Shown: positions 9,590 through 22,429, numbered from the stretch's first letter. The stretch: 64,000 nt of DNA from Candidula unifasciata (GCA_905116865.2 CAJHNH020005001.1:983699-1047698), one strand, 5' to 3'. Translations and numbers: made by a program. Notes: generated from the letters alone by a model not told the origin.

Positions 9590-12515
9590 AAGGACAAATA
9601 TAAAGGTCAATAAATATAAAGACAGATATGAAAGTCAGTACTGAAATAAAGACAAATATAAAGACAAAAATAGAAAAGACAGATATGAAAGTCTTACTGA
9701 TTTAAAGACAAATATACACCATAATAAATGAAAAGTAAGATATGAAAGTCATACTGAAATTTAGACAAATATAAAGGTCTAAATAGAAAAGACAGATATG
9801 TAAGTCTGTTTCGAAATAAAGACAAATATAAAATTCAATAAATAGAAAAGACAGGATGAAACTTTTACTGAAATAAATCCAAATATGAAAGGTCAAATAA
9901 GGGAACAGACAAATATGAAGTCAGTACCTGAAATAAAGACAAATATAAAGATGAAAATAGAAAAGACAGATATGAAAGTCAGTACTGAAATACAGACAAA
10001 ACATAAAGGTCAATAAATAGAAAAGACAGATATGAAAAGGTCAGTACTGTAATAAAGACAAAGATAAAGGTCAATAAATAGAAAATGACAATTGATGAAA
10101 TTCAGTACCTTCTATATCACAGGGAAAGGACAATAGAAAAGACAAATATGAAAGTCAGTACCTGAAATAAAGACAAATATAAAGGTCAATAAATAGAAAA
10201 GACAGATTAAAGTCAGTACTCAAATAAAGACAATGATAAAGGTCAATAAATAGAAAAATCAAATATGAATCAGCACCTGAAAAAAGACAAATATAAAGGT
10301 CAATAAATAGAAAAGACAAATATGAAAGTCAGTACCTGAAATAAAGACAAATATAAAGGTCAATAAATAGAAAAGACAGATATGAAAGTCAGTACTGAAA
10401 TAAAGACAAATATAAAGGTCAATAAATAGAAAAGACAAATATGAAAGTCAGTACCTGAAATAAAGACAAATATAAAGGTCAATAAATAGAAAAGACAAAT
10501 ATGAAAGTCAGTACCTGAAATAAAGACAAATATAAAGGTCAATCAATAGAAAAGACAAATATGAAAGTCTGTATATGAAAACAGACAAAAATGAAAGTCA
10601 GTACCTGAAAAAAAAAGACAAGTATGAAGGACAATCAATAGAAAAGACAAGTCTGAAAGTCAGTATATGGAAACAGAGAAATGTGGAAGGCAGTACATGG
10701 AAAAGACATATATGGACGTCAATATATGGAAACTGACACACATGAAAGTTGATATAAAAAAAAGACAAATAAAGGCAATATATGGAAACAACCAAATAAA
10801 AGGACATATAATAAAACAGATAAATATGGACGTCAATATATAGAAAAGACAAGTATGGACGGACAATATATGGAAAAGACACATATGGACGTCAATATAT
10901 GGAAACAGGTAAATATGGACGTCAATATATGGAAACAGGTAAATATGGACGTCAATATATGGAAACTGACACATATGAAAGTTTATATACGAAAAAAGAC
11001 AAATAAAGTCAATATATGGAAACTACATAAAATTTGATATACGAAAACAGACGAATATGGACGTCAGTATACGAAAACAGACAAATATAAAAGTCAATAT
11101 GTGGAAACAAACACATATGAAAGTTGATATACGAAAACAGACACATGTGGACGTTAATATATGGAAACAGACACACATACAAGTTGATATACGAAAACAG
11201 ACAAATATGGACGTCAATATATGGAAACAGACACATATGAAAGTTGATATACGAAAACAGACACATGTGGACGTTAATATATGGAAACAGACACACATAC
11301 AAGTTGATATACGAAAACAGACGAATATAAAAGTCAATATGTGAAAACTAACACATATGAAACGAAAATAGACACATATGTACTTTAATATATGGTAACA
11401 GACACATATTGAAATTGATATACAAAAACAGACAAAAGTGAAAGTCAAAATATGGTAACAGACACATATGATAGTTGACATAGGAAAAGAGAGAAATATG
11501 AAAGTTAATATATGGAAACACACAAAATATAAGTGATATACGAAATTAGACAAATATGGTCGTCAATATATGGAAACAGACGCATGTGAAATTTAATATA
11601 CAAAAACAGTCAAAAATGGATTTAAATATATGGAAACAGTCACATATGAAAGTTGATAAACAAATATGGACGTCAATATATGGGAATGCATATGAAAATT
11701 GATTTACGAAAACAGACAAATATAGACGTCAAATTTTGGAAACAGACACATATGAAAGTTGATATACGAGAACAGACAAATGTGGACGTCGATGTATGGA
11801 AACAGACACATATGAAAGTTTATATGCGAAAATAGACAAATATGGCAAAATTCGAACGTCTACGGAAACAAGTATGAACATTAAGGTATGGAAAAGACAA
11901 ATTTGAGCGTCATTATATGAAAGTCAGTATGTGAAAGTCAGTATATGAAAACAGACAAACATAAAAGTCAGTATATGAAAACAGGCAAATATAAAAGTCA
12001 GTATGTGAAAACAGACAGATATAAAAGTCAGTATAGGAAAACAGACAAACGTGAACGTTCGTAATAAAAAAAAAAAAGCAAATATGAACGTTAGATAATG
12101 AAAAAAGGCAAATATGAACGTTAATGTGTGAAATAAAACAAATATAAACTTTTGTTAACGAAAACAGGTAATTATGAACATTAGTTAATGAAAATACAGG
12201 AAAATTCATATTTAGTGTATGAAAACAGGTAAATATGAACGTTAGTGTATGAAAACACGCAAATATTAACGTTAGTGTATGAAAACACGCAAATATTAAC
12301 GTTAGTGTGTGAAAACACGCAAATATTAACGTTAGTGTATGAAAACACGCAAATATTAACGTTAGTGTATGAAAACACGCAAATATTAACGTTAGTGTAT
12401 GAAAACACGCAAATATTAACGTTAGTGTATGAAAACACGCAAATATTAACGTTAGTGTATGAAAACACGCAAATATGAACGTTAGTGTATGAAAACAGGC
12501 AAATATCAACCTCAG
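9590..12515 (+). repeat. 30-bp satellite array of 2.9 kb with three sub-families
   Basis: The base unit is about 30 bp and looks like GTCAATATATGGAAACAGAC + AAATATGAAA. Left part (9590-10650): 60-bp dimers with AATAAATAGAAAAGACAAAT and CAGTACCTGAAATAAAGACA. Middle (10650-11880): dimers of GTCAATATATGGAAACAGAC and GTTGATATACGAAAACAGAC. Right part (12230-12510): near-identical GTTAGTGTATGAAAACACGC monomers. The families grade into each other. Interval 9291-9589 to the left is single copy. Confidence 0.92.
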
Positions 12516-13633
12516 AGGGTGAAGAAAAAAAGAAACTAATATGATGATGACTAGACGATAACCAAATAATAAGGAAAGTGTCGTCGACCAGAAACAGACA
12601 ATAGACTGAGGAAATCGACGGAGAAACCAGTAAGGAAATGAAGAAATGACTGTCGAAATAAACAGAAACACACATTTCGACAGCGTTAGAAGATCGGAGT
12701 GGCTGCAAAAATGAACAAGGCTGAGGACAAGAGACAAACAACTACACAAGTGTGAAGACTATCACAGTCACCGAACTGTCTCGTAAAGACGGCCCGCGAT
12801 CCTGGTTTGAGTGGTAGTTCTATGTGAAGCGGTCAGTGCAGAAATACTTTGCAAGTAAACCTTATCTTATAGGTTGGCAACTTGTTAAATGTAAAGACTT
12901 AGTCAAACAATATTTGAACAGTGAACGTCTTCTTCTTCTTCTTCTGCGTTCATCTGAAGATGTAATTGCGTTGTGTCCATTTACAGCATGGCTGCGATAT
13001 TTGCACCTTTCGGCCAACACATCCGACTTCTAAGGGCATTTGTTGACCCTGTTAGCTTTTCCGGTTCAGTGAGAGTTTTAATATTGGTCATTAATCTGTT
13101 CCCAAGGAAAGGACGAACAGCGAACGAGTTTCTCCCAAAAGAATTAACTATATGATGTTCTTTAACAAAAACTAAATGTCACTCGATCATCGATTTCGGA
13201 AATCATTGCAAATACATTTTAGTTACACATTAACCGCTGTACTTATTAATTGTTTCAGCCTAGTTACTTCTCCTAGTGACATAAACATATTATCGGTTAT
13301 TAATATATAAATACATAAATAAAATTGTACACAGAAATGAACTTTTCTCGTGAAAAAATAAACAATAGCTGTCGTCTGAAATAAGGTCATGTCACTTCTG
13401 GCAATGGATGTCCTGTTGATTTATCAGATTTCCAGACCATTCACCGGCACTCTTTTTTCTAAGGTCATCCAATGTTTATTTTGTTTTATTCTGTTTTCCA
13501 AATCTTTCAAAAGTATACAAACACATCGTCTCAAACGAAGCCATGCTCTTTAGCTATCGCCATGTGTGGGTGCCATTTCTCGCTGAAAATTTGCATTTTT
13601 ACCCAGATGGATCTGTCTCTCAGATAACTACAC
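12516..13633 (+). other. Single-copy AT-rich interval
   Basis: No gene is recognised. A (TTC)n-bounded motif CTTCTTCTTCTTCTGCGTTC at about 12930 resembles the ends of the SINE-like elements in this window and may be the tail of another one on the - strand. The remainder has short ORFs only and no splice-supported coding stretch that I can see. Confidence 0.4.
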
Positions 13634-16440
13634 TTGGCATAACGAATATTGGCAGAAACGAAATTGACATAACGAATATTGGCATAACGAATATTGGCAT
13701 AACGAATATTGACATAACGAATATTGGCATAACGAATATTGGCATAACGAATATTGACATAACGAATATTGACTAACATAACGAATATTGGCATAACGAA
13801 TATTGGCATTAACATAAGGCACAATATTGACATAACGAATATTGGCATAACGAATATTGGCATCCACGAATATTGGCATAACGAATATTGGCATAACGAA
13901 TATTGACATAACGATATATTGACATAAACGAATATTGGCATAACGAATATTGACATAACGAATATTGTAAAAAACGAATATTGACATAACGAATATTGAC
14001 ATAACGAATATTGGCATAACGAATATTGACATAACGAATATTGACATAACGAATATTGACATAACGAATATTAACATAACGAATATTGGCATAACGAATA
14101 TTGGCATAACGAATATTGGCAAAACGAATATTGACATAACGAATATTGGCATAACGAATATTGGCAAAACGAATATTGACATAACGAATATTGACATAAC
14201 GAATATTGGCATAACGAATATTGGCATAACGAATATTGGCATAACGAATATTGACATAACGAATATTTGACATAACGAATATTGGAAAAACGAATATTGG
14301 CATAACGAATATTGACATAACGAATATTGACATAACGAATATTGGCATAACGAATATTGACATAACGAATATTGACATAACGAATATTGACATAACGAAT
14401 ATTGGCAAAACGAATATTGGCATAACGAATATTGGCTTAACGAATATTGACATAACGAATATTGGCATAGCGAATATTGGCATAACGAATATTGACATAA
14501 CGAATATTGGCATAACGAATATTGACATAACGAATATTGACATAACGAATATTGGCATAACGAATATTGGCATAACGAATATTGACATAACGAATATTGA
14601 CATAACGAATATTGACATAACGAATATTGGCATAACGAATATTGACATAACGAATATTGGCATAACGAAATATTGCATAACGATATTGACGCTATAACGT
14701 ATATTGGCATAAACGACTATTTGGCATAACGAATATTGGCATACGAATATTGGCATAACGAATATTGACATAACGAATATTGGCATAACGAATATTGACA
14801 TAACGAATATTGGCATAACGAATATTGACATAACGATATATTGCATAAACGAATATTGGCATAACGAATATTGGCATAACGAATATTGGCCTAAACGAAT
14901 ATTACATAACGGCATATTGGCATAACGAATATTGGCAAAACGAATATTGACATAACGAATATTGACATAACGAATATTGACATAACGAATATTGGCATAA
15001 CGAATATTGACATAACGAATATTGACATAACGAATATTGGCATAACGAATATTGGCATAACGAATATTGACATAACGAATATTGACATAACGAATATTGG
15101 CATAACGAATATTGACATAACGAATATTGACATAACGAATATTGGCATAACGAATATTGACATAACGAATATTGGCATAACGAATATTGACATAACGAAT
15201 ATTGGCATAACGAATATTGACATAACGAATATTGGCATAACGAATATTGACATAACGAAAATTGGCATAACGAATATTGGCATAACGAATATTGGCATAA
15301 CGACTATTGGCATAACGAATATTGGCATAACGAATATTGGCATAACGAATATTGGCATAACGAATATTGGCATAACGAATATTGGCATAACGAATATTGG
15401 CATAACGAATATTGACATAACGAATATTGGCATAACGAATATTGACATAACGAATATTGGCATAACGAATATTGGCATAACGAATATTGACATAACGAAT
15501 ATTGGCATAACGAATATTGGCATAACGAATATTGACATAACGAATATTGGCATAACGAATATTGGCATAACGAATATTGGCATAACGAATATTGACATAA
15601 CGAATATTGGCATAACGAATATTGGCATAACGAATATTGGCATAACGAATATTGGCATAACGAATATTGACATAACGAATATTGGCATAACGAATATTGA
15701 CATAACGAATATTGACATAACGAATATTGGCATAACGAATATTGGCATAACGAATATTGACATAACGAATATTGGCATAACGAATATTGGCATAACGAAT
15801 ATTTACAAAACGAATATTTGATCATAAACGAATATTGACATAACGAATATTGGCATAACGAATATTGGCATAACGAATATTGGCATAACGAATATTGGCA
15901 TAACGAATATTGGCATAACGAATATTGGCATAACGAATATTGACATAACGAATATTGACAAAACGAATATTGACATAACGAATATTGGCATAACGAATAT
16001 TGGCATAACGAATATTGACATAACGAATATTGACATAACGAATATTGACATAACGAATATTGACATAACGAATATTGGCATAACGAATATTGACATAACG
16101 AATATTGGCATAACGAATATTGGCATAGCGAATATTGGCATAACGAATATTAACATAACGAATATTGACATAACGAATATTGGCATAACGAATATTGGCA
16201 CAACGAATATTGGCATAACGAATATTGGCATAACGAATACTGGCATAACGAATATTGACATAACGAATATTGACATAACGAATATTAGCATAACGAATAT
16301 TTACATAACGAATATTGACATAACGAATATTGGCATAACCAATATTGACATAACGAATATTGACATAACGAATATTGGCATAACGAATATTTCCATAACG
16401 AATATTGGCATAACGAATATTGGCATAACGAATATTGGCG
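13634..16440 (+). repeat. 15-bp satellite array of 2.8 kb (about 185 copies)
   Basis: The unit is ATAACGAATATTGGC or ATAACGAATATTGAC. Almost all variation is this one G/A site, with rare small indels (clustered near 13760-13990 and 14660-14920). Because 15 is a multiple of 3, all three - strand frames stay open for hundreds of codons (MPIFV/MSIFV, CQYSL, YANIR/YVNIR pentapeptides). This is not evidence for a protein. Confidence 0.97.
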
Positions 16441-16444
16441 TTCC

Positions 16445-16446
16445 AC

Positions 16447-16477
<31 letters not shown>

Positions 16478-16535
16478 TATATATATATCATATATATATA
16501 TATACATTTATATATATACACACACACACGCATAC
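16445..16535 (+). repeat. (TA)n / (CA)n microsatellite
   Basis: TA repeats at about 16446-16518 run into CA repeats to about 16530, directly at the right edge of the 15-bp array. Confidence 0.95.
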
Positions 16536-17185
16536 ACTCGCTTCCCCACACACTCTTTTTCTAATACACACACACACGCACACACGCACACTCACTGACT
16601 ACCTACCTCCACAAGATAACCTCCGCCACACGGCTAGCCTTCACCAGATCATCTTTTGCAGCAATTTTTATAATACAAAATCAGTTTTCACAATGATCTC
16701 AGATTTCGATTATTTCTGTCAAACCAATGTGAAAACCAGTTTTGTGGCAGGAGGCTGTACGTCGTCTGTCGAGTTCCTAGTCTCTGGTGGCTTTATGCTG
16801 CAAGTCTGTACCACATAGGACAGTCATGGGTGCATGCATACTAGCGTGCGCACGCACACACACACACACACACATGCGCGCATGCGTAGGCACTACAGAC
16901 AGACAAACATAGAGATGTACCAAGCCATCCACGAATGCTCCACTTGTTCGACCTCTAGCTATGATACCCGCAGTCTTCTCAGTTGTCACAGTTTCCACAT
17001 ACAAGCAGACCAGACATATTATAGCAGTGTTGTCAGTTGTCACAGTTTCCACATACAAGCAGACCAGACATATTATAGCAGTTTCCTCGCAACCCTGCTC
17101 TGAATGGTGACCTCTCTCCGTAGCCTGTCGTGGTTGTTCTGCGATCCTCGAAGGTATTCCAGTTCTGTTTTGCTTGTTACCTTCT
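16536..17185 (+). other. Single-copy interval with a 54-bp direct duplication
   Basis: TCAGTTGTCACAGTTTCCAC starts at 16979 and again at 17033, giving two nearly identical 54-bp copies. A CA microsatellite lies near 16855-16874. Nothing else is recognised. Confidence 0.6.
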
Positions 17186-17189
17186 TCTT

Positions 17190-17525
17190 GTGTGTGGACC
17201 CCAACTTGTGCCAGGCTGTGTGTGTGTGAGAACCCCAGTTTGTGCTAGAATGTGTGTTTGAGGACCCCAGTTTGTGCTAGGTTGTGTGTGTGTGTGTGTG
17301 TGTGTGTGGACCCCAATTTGTGATAAGAGTGTGTGTATGTGTGTGCTTGTGAGAACCCCAGCTTGTGCTAGGTTGTGTGTGTGTGTGTGGACCCTCGTTT
17401 GTGATAGGTGGTGTCTGTATGTGTGTGAACTCCTGTTTCTGCTAGGGTGTATGTTTGTGTGTGTGTGTGCATGTACTCCAATTTGTGCTAGGTACGTGTG
17501 TGTGTGTATACGCGTCAAGAGTCAA
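17190..17525 (+). repeat. GT-rich minisatellite, ACCCCAATTTGTGCTAGG + (TG)n
   Basis: About seven imperfect copies of a motif like ACCCCAGTTTGTGCTAGG followed by a variable GT run, so spacing varies from about 40 to 60 bp. Confidence 0.85.
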
Positions 17526-18690
17526 ACACAGAAAATGAAGACAGCACTGCCTGCAGTAAGTGAGACCTTATACTTTCTTTCTCTTCCATTTCTGCGACTT
17601 GGTTTGCATAACGCCTCCACAGCTCTCCTGTAATGAAAACTCACATTTATTTAAATAACAAACATAAAATGTCGCGTAAACCAAGCGACGGTGGCTGGCT
17701 CAGTTCTGACACCGGCCTTGGTTGCCGCAACTATCTAGTCCACGACTACATCTAAATGATGAGCCGGCCATGAGACACGTTAGCCAGGCGATTGAGTGAA
17801 ATCTGACGCCGAACCTACGAGTGGATTACAACATCAGAATTGTGTCCATGCAAAAAGCTTCACTATAAACTACAGGCAGAAGCGTCTCCCGTCTCCTTTG
17901 TCCTATTTCATTTTACTCTCAGCTCTTTACATAAAACGTACTGCATGCCACGCACAACTTAATGCAAATCCAGCAATCTTCACACGGGGCGGTAAGATTG
18001 AACGCCTACCGCTCTCCTGGGAGAACTGCAGCTAATCGGGTAACCGACTCAGGTCATCAGGCAACATACAAGAAGCGGATTTACATTCGTAGTCGGGTAT
18101 AATAAAATTGTTCAGGTAACGGAATGACAAAATGAGCTTATAGCAACAGTTGTTGTGTGTGTACGTTTGTATGTGTGTGTGTACGTTTGTGTGTGGGTTA
18201 TTACGTGTGTGGGTGTGTGAATATTTCAACGTGTAAAAACGACAATGAATAAGCGGGTATAAAACTGAACCGGAGAGATATAAAATAGTTCCAGCAAATT
18301 GATGAATAAGCTGGTCCGACAACAGGCAATCTTAAATGCAAATTTGTTGTTGGCAGTGACAAGTGGTTGAGAGAAACTCAGAGCTCAACGAAATATGTGG
18401 TCCACATTTGAACGTTTCGGTGTAACTTCAGCTGAGGCAGACAGTATGCTGTTACGCCAATGGTGCCAGGCAAACATCAAATTAGATTCATATTTGTACA
18501 GATCGGAGATCGGCACTTGGTGGGTGATGTGACAATTATATCTACATTTGGTTGTGAAGGGGGCCAAGGGAACTCTTTAAGTGCCTCCTATGGCGACAGG
18601 TGATATGTAATAAGCATAGTGAAGCAAGCAGTGATATGTGTAGTAATTTTACTGACGTTCTGCCCCAGTACACCGTATCTCCCCCCCCCC
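17526..18690 (+). other. Single-copy interval, no gene recognised
   Basis: ORFs are short and unlike any family I know. A GT-rich stretch lies at 18155-18220. Confidence 0.4.
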
Positions 18691-18749
18691 CCACACACAC
18701 AGAGGGAGAACATAGAAATGGAGAGATATATACAGAGAGAAAGAGACGG

Positions 18750-18785
<36 letters not shown>

Positions 18786-18834
18786 ACAGCTATAATAATC
18801 AATCAAAAGTTAAAATAGTTGACCAGAACGGTGG

Positions 18835-18926
<92 letters not shown>

Positions 18927-18935
18927 TATGTGCAC
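18676..18935 (+). repeat. Microsatellite cluster: C-run, (TA)n, (CT)n(AT)n
   Basis: A C-run at 18677-18692, TA repeats at 18755-18782, then CT repeats (18836-18860) merging into about 60 bp of AT repeats to about 18922, followed by GT/GC alternation to about 18985. Confidence 0.93.
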
Positions 18936-18985
18936 GCGTGCATGTGCGTGTGCGCGCAAGCGTGTGTGTATGTGTGTATATACGA

Positions 18986-19667
18986 CTGCCACTCAAACCT
19001 TAATCATGTGTCGTCTTCGCGAGAAAGTATGCTGACTGTATAATCTTCTCACTTGTATTTATAAATACAAACACAGAAAGAGCTACACGGTGAGCACACA
19101 CAAAAACAGTGTATTTAAACTACACAAAAGGAAAGTAGCAAACGAATGCTGGACTCATCGCTGACGGTTGCCGCCTTGCTAGCCTTACAAGTCACAGGGA
19201 ATATCTCTGAGCAGGCAAAGAAGACAAGATAGAGAACAATGAATCTCTTCACCGAGACAGCCATTGGACAAACAGACTTGATATTCTGGTATGCACATCG
19301 CTGGCCGGGCCGTGGGCATCAGTGGACAACACAAACTCACGGACAAGCCGGGGATGTTGATGTTTGCCCTCACGGTGATCCCGTCCTTGACACAGTCACA
19401 GGCTCCATCCAGGGCTAGCAACTCTTGCGCTAAAGTATGTTTGAACTGCAAATGATACAGACAAACAGGCTTGAGGACTTGTGTGCTCTACCAGTTGTCA
19501 CTCTTGAGGCTAGAGCTCACTGCCCGTGCAAACACTGTCCATTTATGCATATTGTTAACCTCAGATTAATTGACTCGGAAACACCCCCCCCCCCCCTAAT
19601 CTCCTTTATTATCTCTCCGTGTCTGTCCGCGTGTACGGCTGTCCGCCTGTATCTCCTTTTTAAGCCC
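18986..19667 (+). other. Single-copy interval, no gene recognised
   Basis: The 88-codon - strand ORF at 19185-19451 is cysteine-rich but has no recognisable domain, starts on a non-ATG codon and has no neighbouring exon that I can see. I do not call it a gene. Confidence 0.35.
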
Positions 19668-19865
19668 GGCTCTCTAGCGTAGTTGGCTAAACCGGATTGC
19701 GCGGAGACCGGGTGACGAACTTCTTGTGGTCCGGGTTCAATCCCGGGGGTAGGCATGAAAGCCATATTTTCTCCCAGATTTACGGTATTTACAATGGAAT
19801 CAAAGGTTGCGATATCCCAGAATACCGAGCCTAAGGGTTTCATGCGATATCCATAAAACTACTCT
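19668..19865 (+). mobile_element. SINE with tRNA-like head
   Basis: A-box-like TAGCGTAGTTGGCTAAACCGG starts at 19676 (21 bases including flank) and a clear B-box-like GGGTTCAATCCCGGGGG lies near 19733. A tail of about 110 bp follows. The first and last tRNA stem strands do not pair properly, so it is a SINE head and not a functional tRNA. Confidence 0.65.
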
Positions 19866-19869
19866 CTAC

Positions 19870-20292
19870 CCCCTTCCCCCTCCCCCTTTGCCCCCAGCAT
19901 CACTATTCAACTGGTTTTTGTGTTTGGTCCCCCTCCCCCTTTCCCCCAACTGCATCACTATCAACTGCTTGTTTTGTGTTTTGGTCCCCCTCCCCCCTTT
20001 CCCCCCAACTGCATCACTATTCAACTGCTTGTTTTTGTGTTTGGTTCCCCCCCCCCCCCCAAACTGCATCACTATTCAACTGCTTGTTTTGTGTTTGGTC
20101 CCCTTCCCCCCCCCCCCAACTGCATCACTATTCAAACTGCTTGTTTTGTGTTTGGTCCCCCCCCCCCCAACTGCATCACTATTCAACTGCTTGTTTTGTG
20201 TTTGGTCCCCTCCCCCCCCCCCCCAACTGCATCACTATTCAACTGCTCGTTTTGTGTTTGGTCCCCTCCTCTCCCCCCCCCCCCCTCCTCCC
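19870..20292 (+). repeat. About 55-bp minisatellite with poly-C segments (8 copies)
   Basis: Each copy holds AACTGCATCACTATTCAACT, then GCTTGTTTTGTGTTTGGTCC and a run of 5-16 C bases. It starts at the tail of the SINE before it. The C-run length changes from copy to copy and may also reflect sequencing error. Confidence 0.93.
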
Positions 20293-20774
20293 CGGCTTCA
20301 TTAAATGTAACAAACAAACAGGCAATGTATTGAATCGGCCCTCATAGAAAGAAGTAGAAAGACGGAAGAACACACTATACATCATAACAAATCGAAAGCT
20401 ATAGTTACAGTGCTTAGTACCCAACCTGTCACCTCCAAACGGCGTGAGCGCCTCGCTATGGAAACAAGCGCACTAAGAACATGGTCGGCTAGGCACAGCC
20501 AATAAAGGTGTCTTCATTGGCCATATCTATCGTACAGCTTGAAATCCACAACTAAGGAATTTATTTATCCTTCTGACTTCAGTGCGGGACCACCACCCCA
20601 TCGCCCCGGATACAGCGCTGTCAGAATTCCTGCCTGTGGCCCTAATTGTCGTATGTTCGGAACCCAGTTGAGAGCCTTGTGTCCACATGATGAAGGCTCC
20701 CTAGCGAGCTCACTTGAAATGTTTATCAGACAATATCTAGGGAGTCCCCCTGGGGGCCCCATTGGATGTTAAGG
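20293..20774 (+). other. Single-copy interval, no gene recognised
   Basis: Short ORFs overlap on both strands at 20539-20772. None shows a family motif. Confidence 0.35.
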
Positions 20775-21030
20775 GAAAGAGGGGAGCGGGTATTCCCACT
20801 GATCCCTAACTCGCATGTCGTAGCAGGCGACACTTATGGGTCATTTCTTCGAAGTGTCAGTACATCTGGTTACGAGTTAAGGAACCACAACTGTCAGCAT
20901 ACAAACAAGCCACATCTGTAGAACGGATGTGCACTGAAAACTCAAGCTCTGGAACAAGACCAGAGTCAAGAAGTGGACGAACTTTTTGAACTTTCCACCA
21001 GAGTTTACAGAAGAGTTTTAAGAAGAAGAT
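20775..21030 (+). mobile_element. Family A SINE-like element, diverged copy
   Basis: It matches the 26150-26455 copy in order: CATGTCGTAGCAGGCGAC, then GGATGTGCACTGAAAACTC, AGTGGACGAAC, TTTCCACCAGAGTTTACAG and an AAGAAGAAG end at about 21022-21029. This copy is diverged and in sense orientation. Confidence 0.65.
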
Positions 21031-21174
21031 AGTGGCAAAATAAACTAAAAACATCTCCCAAATCGACCCAGTCTTGAATGGGCACCAGGTAAAGTCAAGG
21101 GAAGTAAAGGTGGCCGATATGATTGTGACCACATCACCCACCAAGTGCCGAGTGATAAATCTTCTTTCTTCTTC

Positions 21175-21320
21175 GCACTCACCAGCTAAACTCATGTGCA
21201 TCCGTTTGACAGATCTGACTAATTTGAACGCAGACTGTTGGTTCCTTGCCTCTCAGACAGATGCACTCCGGCTTTGAAAGAAGCTCCCAATTAGTCGGCT
21301 CTAACGACATGCTTTTGGGT
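21175..21320 (-). mobile_element. Family A SINE-like element, 5' half
   Basis: On the - strand it carries the same succession as the 26150 copy: GCATGTCGTTAGAGCCGAC, a GGAGTGCATCTG segment and CAAGGAACCAACAGTCTG. Its head (at the right, about 21305) runs directly into the 56-bp array, whose unit is this element's own terminal sequence. It faces the copy at 20775-21030 tail to tail. Confidence 0.7.
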
Positions 21321-21935
21321 AGGCAGTGGGTCTGTTCTTGTTTTCCCTATAACAGGGCCCCGGAACCCACACGGGTAGGCAGTGGGTCTATTCTTGTTTT
21401 CCCTATAACGGGACCCCGGAACCCACACGGGGAGGCAGTGGGTCTGTTCTTGTTTTCCCTATAACAGGGCCCCGGAACCCACACGGGTAGGCAGTGGGTC
21501 TGTTCTTGTTTTCCCTATAACAGGGCCCCGGAACCCACATGGGTAGGCAGTGGGTCTATTCTTGTTTTCCCTATAACAGGGCCCCGGAACCCACACGGGG
21601 AGGCAGTGGGTCTGTTCTGGTTTTCCCTGTAACAGGGCCCCGGAACCCACACGGGTAGTCAGTGGGTCTATTCTTGTTTTCCCTGTAATAGGGCCCCGGA
21701 ACCCACACGGGTAGGCAGTGGGTCTGTTCTTGTTTTCCCTATAACAGGGCCCCGGAACCCGCACGGGTAGGCAGTGGGTCTATTCTTGTTTTCCCTATAA
21801 CAGGGCCCCGGAACCCACACGGGTAGGCAGTGGGTCTATTCTTGTTTTCCCTATAACAGGGCCCCGGAACCCACACGGGTAGGCAGTGAGTCTATTCTTG
21901 TTTCTCTATAACAGGGCCCCGGAACCCATACCCAT
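21305..21935 (+). repeat. 56-bp minisatellite made from the end of family A (11 copies)
   Basis: The unit reads GGTAGGCAGTGGGTCTATTC, TTGTTTTCCCTATAACAGGG, CCCCGGAACCCACACG. The same sequence occurs once, not tandemly, at the corresponding end of the family A copies at 26150-26215, 34800-34850 (diverged), 35970-36020 and 52265-52325. The array therefore arose by tandem amplification of the element terminus. Copies are more than 90% alike by eye, so it is young. Confidence 0.93.
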
Positions 21936-22429
21936 TCATAAATAAAATACAAGGCTAGCCCTACATGCCTAGTACACTGGAGTGTGTGCAAAAGGGTCAT
22001 TGACTTCTAGTGTGCCAGAGTAGAGGGTCCCCAAGAACATAAACTGACAAAATAAAAGGCACTGGGCATTCACATAGAATGACAAAAGCCAGCGCCGCCT
22101 ATCGAGCATTGGCCCAGCAACTATTCCTCCCCACGACGCTTGGCACAACAGTGGAAGGTGATAATCAGTGTGATTCTGGAGACAGTGCACGGTACAGCAA
22201 GAGGCGGACACTGGGTGACATAGTAAACTCTGATTTCCGTGTCTCGACAAACAGTTTTTGAACAGGTTATAGATGAATAACGTTAACCGGGTGGTCTTCC
22301 ATGCATCAAGTTTGATACCAGCTGGCTTAGTTTCTTCAGGATAGAGCCATTGGTCGGCTGCACAAGGCACGAGCTCCGCTGCTGTAGGGTTAGTCTATGA
22401 TATGTTCTAGATCCATACTCTGTATACAT
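21936..22429 (+). other. Single-copy interval, no gene recognised
   Basis: A 133-codon - strand ORF (21969-22370) crosses most of it but has no domain that I can name. Confidence 0.35.

Noticed and set aside
13634..16440. ORFs of 300-368 codons on the - strand (MPIFV/YANIR/CQYSL repeats)
   Set aside because: All three frames of the same strand are open because the unit is 15 bp and has no stop; no start context, domain or codon bias points to one frame.
19668..19760. Possible tRNA gene
   Set aside because: A and B boxes are recognisable, but acceptor and anticodon stems do not pair; better explained as a SINE head. The same holds for 6033, 22430, 24903 and 30205.
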